DNA of 13,004 nt. Source: Lachnospiraceae bacterium UBA5895. Its GTDB lineage: Bacteria > Bacillota > Clostridia > Lachnospirales > Lachnospiraceae. Shown one piece after another: positions 6,952 to 13,004 of the stretch (the first letter of the stretch is position 1; each line of letters starts with the position of its first letter). A program made the position numbers and the translations under genes. Below the pieces are notes generated by a model. It did no database searches and had not been told where the DNA came from. It saw only the letters and a program-made list of their open reading frames with translations. The stretch spans positions 1-13,004 of the forward strand of contig DJEP01000054.1 of the NCBI GenBank assembly GCA_002431915.1, in the 5' to 3' direction.

Positions 6952-7759
6952 GATTCTCTTCCTCCCCGTTCACCGCTTCATAGATTTCAAAAAAGCGGTC
7001 CTCCAGGCTCTTCTCACCGCAGAGCGTCCGCAGGTCCTCACAGGCTGCCATACGGCCGTTAATAATAATTCCCACCCGGTCGCAGATCTTCTCCACCAGA
7101 CTGAAGATGTGCGTGGATATGATAATGGTCTTCCCCTGCTCCTTCAGGTCCAGCAGGAAATCCGTCACCACCTTTGCTGTCAGAATATCCAGCCCGTTGG
7201 TGGGTTCATCAAAAATTATGATCTCCGGATCCTGCACCAGTGAGATTACCAAGGATACCTTCTGTTTCATTCCCGTAGACAGATCCCTGACTTTCATCTG
7301 TGCAAACTCCTGAATGCCGAACCGTGCAAACAGCATGCGTTTTCCGGCATCCCGCCTGTCTGCCGGAATACCGTACAATTCAGAGAAAAAGTCATACAGA
7401 TAATCCGGGGTAAAAAAATCCTCCAGCTTCAATTCACTGGTAAGGAACCCGATCTTACGCCGTACCTCCTCAGGCTGTATCACAACGCTGCTGCCATCCA
7501 GCAGAGCATCCCCGCTGTCCGGCCGGATCAGCGTTGCCAGCATCCGAAGAGTTGTGGTCTTACCGGCACCGTTAGGTCCCAAAAGTCCGAACACTTCCCC
7601 TCTGTTTACGCAAAAACTCAGCTGATTCACGGCTGTCTTTGTCTTCTCCGTGCTATGCTCCAGTTTCTGCTGTTTTGCTGACAGATGAAACGTCTTTGTA
7701 AGCTCCTGTACCCGGATCATCTCTTCTGTGTAATTTTTTTCCGTATTTTGATTCTCCAT
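6941..7759 (-). CDS. ABC transporter ATP-binding protein (NatA-like)
   Basis: This is the motor subunit for the permease that follows. Numbering from the ATG at 7759 (272 residues), Walker A GPNGAGKTT is at 61-69, the signature LSTGMKQK at 160-167, Walker B IIIFDEP at 180-186, and the switch histidine His217 sits in STHIF. An ATG at 7765 is also in frame, but the GGGGAG site ends one base before it and seven bases before 7759, so the second ATG is the better start. Between the first two strands there is a charged insertion (about residues 28-43, KQQKLEHSTEKTK) not usual in short NatA proteins. No strong promoter is visible in the 73 bp after the TraX-like gene, so readthrough from there is possible. 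Confidence 0.93.
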   Translation of the reverse strand: MENQNTEKNYTEEMIRVQELTKTFHLSAKQQKLEHSTEKTKTAVNQLSFCVNRGEVFGLLGPNGAGKTTTLRMLATLIRPDSGDALLDGSSVVIQPEEVRRKIGFLTSELKLEDFFTPDYLYDFFSELYGIPADRRDAGKRMLFARFGIQEFAQMKVRDLSTGMKQKVSLVISLVQDPEIIIFDEPTNGLDILTAKVVTDFLLDLKEQGKTIIISTHIFSLVEKICDRVGIIINGRMAACEDLRTLCGEKSLEDRFFEIYEAVNGEEENHDK

Positions 7760-7832
7760 AACCATTCTCCCCTGTCATTCTTTCTGTTTGTTTCCGCAGC
7801 ACTATCTCTTTTTTCCAAAAACATTTTTTGCA

Positions 7833-8663
7833 TCAGACCGCCGGAATCCCTGCGATTCCCATCGCCACACATACCAGCCACAAAAGCAGCAGATGCACAG
7901 GATAGAAAAAGTAAAAGAAATATTTATCCTGTCGCCCTCTTGTTCCGTTGTAGAACCGAATCAGGATAAACGAAAGTGCTGCGATCATCTCCAGACCGTC
8001 CATCAGCAAAAATACAATGACTCCGGCCCAGATCTGCGCTTTCTTCCGGTTGCGGAACAGATAGAGTACGACGATTGCCATGATACCCTTGAAGTCGTAG
8101 TCTGTCTTAAGGATCAGTGCCAGGGCACAGCCCACCAGAATAACGACTATTCCAAATACCACGCGCAGAATCTTCTTTCCTGTCTCCGTGCCCGCAAACC
8201 GCTGTTCCACCAGATGTAATCCGGCAATCGTAAGCAGTCCGAGAAGCAGCGTGAAAAAGACATTCTGATATGCCGGATACCACGCTTTGCCGCTGAATGC
8301 CAGATCAAACGGCACCTCTGACAGCAGGGCAAATAAAAACATTCTCCCCAGATATTTTTTCACATCATGGGTCCGCTGGAATCCCTCTACCAGTAAAAAG
8401 CAGTAAATGGGAAATGCAAATCTGCCGATAACCCGCATTGCCATATAAATCCCGTACAGCCCGCCATACCGCTCCATCCAGGCAGTATAGGTCTCCTGAT
8501 TCACCATTGCTTCATACAGCCCGTTCTGAATCAGCAGCCTTGTCACAATCACTGCCCCGATATGATCGATCAGCATGGTCACTACCGCAATATTTTTCAG
8601 CACTGCACTGCTGATTCCCCGTTTTCCCTGTATTTCCCCTGCCTGTATTACATCTGTCTGCAT
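7833..8663 (-). CDS. TraX-family membrane protein
   Basis: The 276-residue protein carries the TraX family pattern. It has LKNIAVVTMLIDHIGAV (22-38), MRVIGRFAFPIYCFLLVEGF (76-95), SEVPFDLAF (115-123), QNVFFTLLLGLL (133-144) and, near the C-terminus, KYFFYFFYPVHLLLLWL (247-263). About eight hydrophobic segments make it integral to the membrane. TraX of the F plasmid is needed for N-acetylation of pilin, but chromosomal relatives in Firmicutes have no known substrate, so an acyl-transfer role is only inferred from the family. No conjugation gene is nearby. The start at 8663 has AGGA about seven bases upstream and a clear promoter behind it. Confidence 0.88.
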   Translation of the reverse strand: MQTDVIQAGEIQGKRGISSAVLKNIAVVTMLIDHIGAVIVTRLLIQNGLYEAMVNQETYTAWMERYGGLYGIYMAMRVIGRFAFPIYCFLLVEGFQRTHDVKKYLGRMFLFALLSEVPFDLAFSGKAWYPAYQNVFFTLLLGLLTIAGLHLVEQRFAGTETGKKILRVVFGIVVILVGCALALILKTDYDFKGIMAIVVLYLFRNRKKAQIWAGVIVFLLMDGLEMIAALSFILIRFYNGTRGRQDKYFFYFFYPVHLLLLWLVCVAMGIAGIPAV

Positions 8664-8705
8664 CCGTATGTCCTATCCTCGTCTTGTTTGTATTATTTAA
8701 TTAGT

Positions 8706-8734
8706 ACAATAATATATTCATGCTGCTTTGTCAA
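8706..8734 (-). promoter_or_regulatory. Sigma-70-type promoter for the TraX-family gene
   Basis: TTGACA (8729-8734), 17 bp, then TATTGT (8706-8711) gives a good promoter with a start near 8699 and a leader of about 35 bases. It shows that the TraX-like gene does not depend on the decayed signalling operon upstream. Confidence 0.75.
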
Positions 8735-8754
8735 GCAATCCGCCTGCCGCAAAA

Positions 8755-8794
8755 TATTAAAAATCTCCATGCAGATACTATTCATGCGTCTGCA
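8755..8794 (-). terminator. Possible weak terminator after the second HD-GYP pseudogene
   Basis: TGCAGA and TCTGCA (8770-8775, 8789-8794) form a 6-bp stem with a 13-base loop. On the minus strand it is followed, after six bases, by TTTTTAATATTTT. It lies in the right place to end the signalling operon, but the stem is short and the T tract is displaced. Confidence 0.35.
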
Positions 8795-8814
8795 CAGAAA
8801 TTCTTATTGTTTTC

Positions 8815-9724
8815 TTATTTAGCAGTTGGCAGTTTTTCAAACTCCGGACGGACCTTGCGGAATACTTCCATCAGTCTGGGAGAAAATACGCCACAGATAC
8901 CAGCTGTGCGGACAGCGGAATGGCATCGCCTACCAGTCCATCGGGGTAACCCTTACCGTCAAAACGCTCATGGTGATGACGGCAGATCTCATAGCTGACC
9001 TTTTCATACTGGGGATCCAGTACATTTTTCATGGGCTCTAACAGTTCACAGCCTCTGGTCGTATGAGACTTCATATACTCGAACTCCTCCTTGGTCAGTC
9101 GTCCCGGCTTTAACAGAATACTGTTGGGGATCGTGATCTTACCAATATCATGGAGTGCACTTGCGGATACGATCACATTAATTTTGTCCTGCGTGAGACC
9201 ATATTGCGGATACTCCACCATAAAAGTCTCCGCCAGAATCCGGGTATATTCTCCTACACGCTTGACATGTTCACCGCTTTCCAGATTCCGGTATTCTACC
9301 ACTGTACCTAAGATCTCGATAATATCCTGATTGCGGTGCTTCAACTGTTCTGCCTGGCTCTTCAGAGTCTTATAAGCTTTACGCAGTACGTTGGTCTGCT
9401 CTTCTACTTTATCTTCCAGTTCGTTACGGTAAGCGTAATGCTCCGCGGCGTTCTGGACTCTTTTTCTGACCAGGTTGGCGTTAAACGGCTTACCGATGAA
9501 ATCCGCAATTCCCAGTTCAAAACATTTCTGTTCATTCTGTGTACTGTTCTCTCCGCTGATAACCAGCACCGGAATCTTCTCGATCAGCTTCCGTTTGTTC
9601 AATTCCTCCAACATCTGGAAACCATCCATCACCGGCATGACCAGATCCAGCAGGATCGCCGAGATCCCGTTTCATTCAGGATGTCCCTGTTCATAACCGC
9701 ATCATCTACAATGAGAACCTTGTT
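8815..9724 (-). pseudogene. Broken receiver-HD-GYP response regulator (second copy)
   Basis: An intact relative would have a receiver domain, a coiled linker and an HD-GYP phosphodiesterase domain that hydrolyses cyclic di-GMP. The visible pieces are NKVLIVDDAVMNRDILNE (receiver start), then, in another frame, GISAILLDLVMPVMDGF through VLVISGEN and IGKPFNANLV. The HD-GYP part has SALHDIGKITIP and HHERFDGKGYPDGL, running to AQLVSVA. A third frame gives VFSPRLMEVFRKVRPEFEKL to a TAA at 8815. About 25-29 residues are missing at each junction (near 9670 and 8890-8895), and both breaks shift the frame. There is no start codon or binding site before the receiver. The longest surviving open stretch is 8871-9638. 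It is very probably inactive, unless the breaks are assembly errors. Confidence 0.85.
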
Positions 9725-9862
9725 TTTCTTCAGTGTAACGTTCTTAATGGGTTTGGAATTCCATCTGGAACCATTGATATTTACCAATACTCCCGGATAC
9801 AGACTTCCCCGGATCACAATCTTCACCTGCTCGGCTCTGTCTCTCTCCCTCTGCAGTTCTTC
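9725..9862 (-). pseudogene. Detached C-terminal segment of FapA, fused to the receiver remnant
   Basis: Directly after the TAG that ends the FapA frame, the same frame continues for 46 codons (EELQRERDRAEQVKIVIRGS, YPGVLVNINGSRW, IKNVTLKK), which has the character of a FapA C-terminal domain. It then runs without stop, spacer, binding site or start codon into NKVLIVDD of the response regulator. This suggests one nonsense mutation and one deletion that removed the end of fapA and the beginning of the next gene. A natural FapA-receiver fusion is less likely. Confidence 0.7.
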
Positions 9863-11311
9863 CTATCTCTTACGGAGTTTATTAATCTCCTGCTCTTTGG
9901 CATAGATCGAATCCTCTATTTTCAAGTAGACTGGATTGCTGTTACGTACTTCCGGCGCATATTTCCTTCTGAAATCTGCATAGGCATTTTTTAAAAGATA
10001 TAATTCTCTCTGGGCAGAATGAAGCTTATCTTCCAGCGAATTAATCTCCGCAATGAACGGATCCTCACCACCTACGGAAATACCGGTCTTAATGCCGGCG
10101 GCATTTCCGATGTTGAACGCATTGGTGCCCTGTGCCGCATAGGCACTTCCACCTGCCAGACTGCCGTTTTTGCCGGCGATCTCAATTCTGCCGTCTGCCC
10201 AGAGTTCACTATTCAGACAGTAGTTCGCATTAATATGCTTTCCGGCTTTGACATTGGCACGTTCGAAGAGTCTGCCCATGATGCTGCCCTTGGCTCTCAG
10301 TCTTCCTCTGCCGTCACCATTGTTGCCCTTACGCAGGATGATATCTCCTCCTGCTTCCAGTACAGCTCCTTCTACAAAACCATCCACCAGAATATCCTTC
10401 TCTGCACGGATGATTGCACCGTCTCCAACCTCGCCTCTGACATAGACCGAGCCGTTGAATTCTACGTTGCCGGTAGCCTGTGTCACGCCGTCCTGTACCA
10501 GGATATCCGTAACTTCCAGTCCGTCACCCTTGTATTCGATCTTACCGTCCGTGGATGCGATATAAGTCTTCTTATCGGGCTCCAGCGTTACACCCTTACA
10601 GGTCAGATGCCGCAGTTCTCTGCCCTTTTTCGCAGAGACTTCATCTCCTAAGATATTAAGTCCGGGATTCCCCGGTTCCGGTTCGTGATATTTCGCTACC
10701 ACATCCCCCTTGCGCACCAGTTCAAACCATTTGATATTCTGATAGTCTACGGAACCGTCTTCCAACAGCTTCAGCCCTTTTTTAATATTGATATCAAAAA
10801 AGAACTCATACCATCCGTCCGCTCCGGCCTGGGGTCTCCTGCCGGTAGCCAGGATGACCGTATTACTGTCCGCTCCCTGATTCTCCAGTCGTTCCAGCAT
10901 CACATAATCAATACCTGTTTTCACGCCCTTTTCTTCCAGAGACAGTAACAGTCTGTCCTTACGGATCCTGATACCCTTTTCAGCCACCAGAATAAATGCT
11001 TCCGTTTTATCTGCACTGACCAACAGAGAAAAGTCTTTGTAGACCTCTTCATTCTCCGTCTTCTCAGGATGTTTCTGCTCCTCTAACAGCTTTTTACGTT
11101 TCTCTTCCATGCCCTTGGCAGTGTACATCAGGCTGGAATACAATTCCACCGGCAGATCCTCCATCATACCCAAGCGGATCTCCTGCATCTGCTGCCAGTT
11201 CAAACGTTCATCTTCATATACCGATACATCCAGCCCCTTCTCCTGACCTTCTTCTATTTCCTGCAATTGATCTGTGGAATATAGTGACTTATCCAATATT
11301 TCCTTGTCCAT
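9863..11311 (-). CDS. FapA family protein (DUF342), C-terminally truncated
   Basis: The 482-residue product matches the FapA/DUF342 plan. The N-terminal helical region (1-80) has two similar units of the QxxEIxxG, VxxY kind. A middle domain (about 90-240) follows, then a right-handed beta repeat region (about 245-415) of short Gly-rich turns. These include ATGNVEFNGSVYVRGEVG, EKDILVDGFVEGAVLEAGGD, and GRIEIAGKNGSLAGG. A C-terminal coiled coil (about 418-482) ends it. The protein stops at a TAG where the frame clearly goes on, so about 46 residues are lost. AAGGA lies five bases before the ATG. Family members are linked to polar or flagellar assembly in some bacteria, but here the partners are signalling genes and no flagellar gene is seen, so the role is open. 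Confidence 0.85.
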   Translation of the reverse strand: MDKEILDKSLYSTDQLQEIEEGQEKGLDVSVYEDERLNWQQMQEIRLGMMEDLPVELYSSLMYTAKGMEEKRKKLLEEQKHPEKTENEEVYKDFSLLVSADKTEAFILVAEKGIRIRKDRLLLSLEEKGVKTGIDYVMLERLENQGADSNTVILATGRRPQAGADGWYEFFFDINIKKGLKLLEDGSVDYQNIKWFELVRKGDVVAKYHEPEPGNPGLNILGDEVSAKKGRELRHLTCKGVTLEPDKKTYIASTDGKIEYKGDGLEVTDILVQDGVTQATGNVEFNGSVYVRGEVGDGAIIRAEKDILVDGFVEGAVLEAGGDIILRKGNNGDGRGRLRAKGSIMGRLFERANVKAGKHINANYCLNSELWADGRIEIAGKNGSLAGGSAYAAQGTNAFNIGNAAGIKTGISVGGEDPFIAEINSLEDKLHSAQRELYLLKNAYADFRRKYAPEVRNSNPVYLKIEDSIYAKEQEINKLRKR

Positions 11312-11352
11312 GTAATCCTTATCCTCTCATAAGTCTGCTCCTGTCTCCAGGT

Positions 11353-11703
11353 CTATTCTGCCATGGTTCGGATTGCATCTATGGTATTTCGATATTCCTT
11401 CTGCACTTCTCCGTAAGTCTCTTCGTATCCGTCGAATTCTCTTCCTCTGAGTTTCTCCGTGAGTTCTGCACTGACTTTGTAAAGTCTGTCCAGTCCCAGA
11501 TTCATACAGATTCCTTTTAAGGTATGAGCTGCGCGGAAAGCTTCCTCCGCATTCTGCTCCTCCACTGCTTTTACCAGATTCGCATAGCTGGGATCATCCA
11601 GGAATTTCAGTGCAAATCGCTTCACCATTGCCTCGCTTCCCATTCTGCCCAATACACCTTCAAAATCGGATCCCATACTCTCGTAGCATTCTTGTACTGT
11701 CAT
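11353..11703 (-). CDS. Hpt (histidine-containing phosphotransfer) domain protein
   Basis: The 116-residue protein is a single Hpt four-helix domain. His60 in AAHTLKGICMNLG is the phospho-accepting residue. The protein would pass phosphate between a kinase and receiver domains such as those encoded on both sides. The frame is intact and of full length. It starts ten bases after the HD-GYP stop codon with only a weak GAGAG site, so translation is probably coupled to the gene upstream, which is itself broken. No histidine kinase is encoded in the window. Confidence 0.9.
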   Translation of the reverse strand: MTVQECYESMGSDFEGVLGRMGSEAMVKRFALKFLDDPSYANLVKAVEEQNAEEAFRAAHTLKGICMNLGLDRLYKVSAELTEKLRGREFDGYEETYGEVQKEYRNTIDAIRTMAE

Positions 11704-11712
11704 CTACATTTA

Positions 11713-12655
11713 TTACTCTCTTTGTTCATATTCTTCCTTCACTCTGTCCCTGATATCCACCAGGCATTCCAGTAAAAGAGGATTAAAGCTTCCACACTCA
11801 CCGTTCCGGATCATCTCCAGTGCTTTTTCCGGTGAAAATGCTTTTTTATAAACACGCTCACTTACCAACGCATCATACACATCTGCCAGAGATACCACCT
11901 GTGCGGAGATTGGGATCTCTTCTCCCTTCAGTCCGTCCGGATAATCTCTTCCGTCATATCGTTCATGGTGCCAGCGGCAGATCTCATAAGCGATCTTCAC
12001 CAGTTCCTCGTTCTGATATCGTTTTAAACTTCTCAGCATATCCGCACCGATAGCACTGTGCTGCTTCATAATCTCGAATTCTTCTTTTGTCAGTTTTCCG
12101 GGCTTGTTCAGGATTTCCTCCGGAATACCGATCTTACCGATATCGTGCAGGGATGATGCCATGGTGATCATGGACCGTTCCGCCCAGGACAGGGGATATT
12201 TATCGGATTTCACAGCCAGCCGTTCCAAAAGCATGCCTGTGATCATATTGATCCGCATCACATGCAGTCCGCTCTCTCCGTTACGGAATTCTACGATCTG
12301 ACTTAAGATGCTGATCATCATCTGATTGTTTTTCTCTTTTTCACAGATCTGGTTCGTCACTAACGTTGCCAGTCTTCTCTGCTTCGCATACAGCTTAATC
12401 TTCCAACCATTTGTTGGTTCCCATGTATGCTAGCACATCAAAGCCATCCATGACCGGCATCAGCAGATCCAAAAGCACTAAAGAGATGCCTTTCCCGTAC
12501 TCATGAAGCTGTTCGATGGCTTTCTCGCCGTCCTCTGCCCCGCCCGGGTGAATGTCTTCCCGGTTCTTCGGTACATCGGTCTCTTCCAGAAGGCGCACTA
12601 TGGGGAATATCTGCCGTAAACGTTCCAGCATTTGTTCCGCTTCCTGCTTTGTCAT
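11713..12655 (-). pseudogene. Broken receiver-HD-GYP response regulator (first copy) with remnant N-terminal domain
   Basis: The gene opens at ATG 12655 with an excellent AAAGGAGG seven bases upstream. About 35 residues (MTKQEAEQMLERLRQIFPIV, RLLEETDV) resemble the start of a PAS-like N-terminal domain. They then join abruptly to the middle of a receiver domain (AEDGEKAIEQL, LVLLDLLMPVMDGFDVL). That ends at a TAA (12395) after NKWLED, where a receiver should go on with IPVI and the KP motif. Another frame resumes with KLYAKQRRLATLVTNQ (from about 12398) and continues as a full HD-GYP domain to 11713, with SSLHDIGKIGIP, HHERYDGRDYPDG and SLADVYDALVSERVYKKAF. The open stretches are 12395-12655 and 11713-12360. 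The GYP motif reads DYP. An internal start could still make a lone HD-GYP domain. Confidence 0.82.
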
Positions 12656-12736
12656 GGCTGCGCCTCCTTTCTGTTGTCGTGCTTATGTCTGTGTTTTCGT
12701 ATCGCAGTATCATGATTCGCACCTTCCGTGCTTACC
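12656..12736 (-). other. Leader of the first HD-GYP gene
   Basis: This holds the AAAGGAGG ribosome binding site (12663-12670) for the ATG at 12655. I could not find a convincing -10/-35 pair here. The promoter may lie within the hairpin-rich DNA to the right or outside the window. Confidence 0.5.
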
Positions 12737-13001
12737 GTTGCTTCGCAACTATCATGATCAAATTCGCCGTTCGTCAATCATGCAGGCATGTTGACTCTCT
12801 TGCGCTCATTATATCGTGATTTCATCACTCAATCACTTCGCCGTTCGCCGAGAGTGAGCAAGCTCCCTCTGGCTCACTTGCGCTCATTACATCATAACTC
12901 GCGAATCCGTGCTGACGCGCTTTACAGCCTGCCTTGCAGGCTATTCGCTCGTTACAAGTGCAATGAAAACAAATGTCTGCTTCGCAGCCGCTTGTTTTCA
13001 T
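12737..13001. repeat. Array of five short palindromes with partly conserved linkers
   Basis: Five hairpins follow each other with no gene between. GTTGC-TTC-GCAAC is at 12737-12749, and GTCAA(T)CATGC-AG-GCATGTTGAC at 12773-12795. AGTGAGC with GCTCACT lies at 12853-12878, and AGCCTGC-CTT-GCAGGCT at 12926-12942. ATGAAAACAA with TTGTTTTCAT (12963-13001) encloses CTGC-TTC-GCAG. Linkers recur: TTCGCCGTTCG at 12763-12773 and 12837-12847, and CTTGCGCTCATTA(T/C)ATC at 12799-12815 and 12877-12893, with a diverged TTCGCTCGTTACA after the fourth hairpin. The period is about 74-78 bp. Stems differ in sequence but keep their pairing. This suggests a dispersed palindromic repeat family or structured RNA, not coding DNA. 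Confidence 0.7.
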
Positions 13002-13004
13002 GCT

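Noticed and set aside
7760..7832. Promoter for the ABC ATPase gene
   Set aside because: The gap is T/A-rich on the minus strand, but no -35/-10 pair with suitable spacing stands out.
7833..8663. Conjugative element, on the basis of a TraX-family protein
   Set aside because: No relaxase, coupling protein, mating-pair gene, integrase or attachment site is visible, and the gene has its own promoter. Chromosomal TraX relatives are common in Firmicutes.
9336..9905. 189-codon plus-strand open frame opposite the second HD-GYP gene
   Set aside because: The minus strand carries receiver and HD-GYP motifs, while the plus-strand product has none.
12737..13001. CRISPR array
   Set aside because: Repeated segments are few and diverged, there are no uniform spacers, and the units differ in stem sequence. 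No cas gene is visible.

Overview
The window reads as chromosomal DNA of a gut-type Firmicute, most likely a member of the Lachnospiraceae (inference). The grounds are mid-range GC, strong AGGAGG-type ribosome binding sites, -10/-35 promoters with 17-bp spacers, a lipoprotein form of CbiK behind a cobalamin riboswitch, a TRAM-less RlmD-type methyltransferase, and a receiver/HD-GYP, Hpt and FapA cluster of the kind seen in that family. Every gene I can support lies on the minus strand, so transcription runs from high to low coordinates.

Layout, left to right. 1-1438: a sirohydrochlorin cobaltochelatase-like lipoprotein (3' end outside the window), preceded by a terminator hairpin, a cobalamin riboswitch and a near-consensus promoter. 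1447-2717: a TetR regulator and a small unrecognised membrane protein, each with its own upstream region. 2718-3173: an AT-rich gap with a palindrome, a short coding-looking remnant and a terminator. 3174-5750: a GH105 unsaturated rhamnogalacturonyl hydrolase gene whose stop codon abuts an RlmD-type methyltransferase start, driven by a clear promoter with a palindrome at its start site. 5770-7759: an ABC-2 transporter pair of NatAB type, overlapping by 11 nt. 7833-8734: a TraX-family membrane protein with its own promoter.

8815-12655 is the most notable part. It is a signalling cluster: (remnant PAS-like)-receiver-HD-GYP, then Hpt, then FapA/DUF342, then a second receiver-HD-GYP. Both receiver-HD-GYP genes are broken by internal deletions, most of them frame-shifting, and FapA has lost its last ~46 codons to an in-frame amber codon. 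Only the Hpt gene looks fully intact. The flanking genes look healthy, so the decay (or an assembly problem) is local. It suggests loss of a cyclic-di-GMP turnover and phosphorelay module.

12656-13004 has no gene. It carries the ribosome binding site of the first broken gene and a run of five short hairpins joined by partly conserved linkers, which look like a family of palindromic repeats.

All calls come from reading the sequence by eye. No alignment, profile search or folding program was run, so family names rest on motif recognition.
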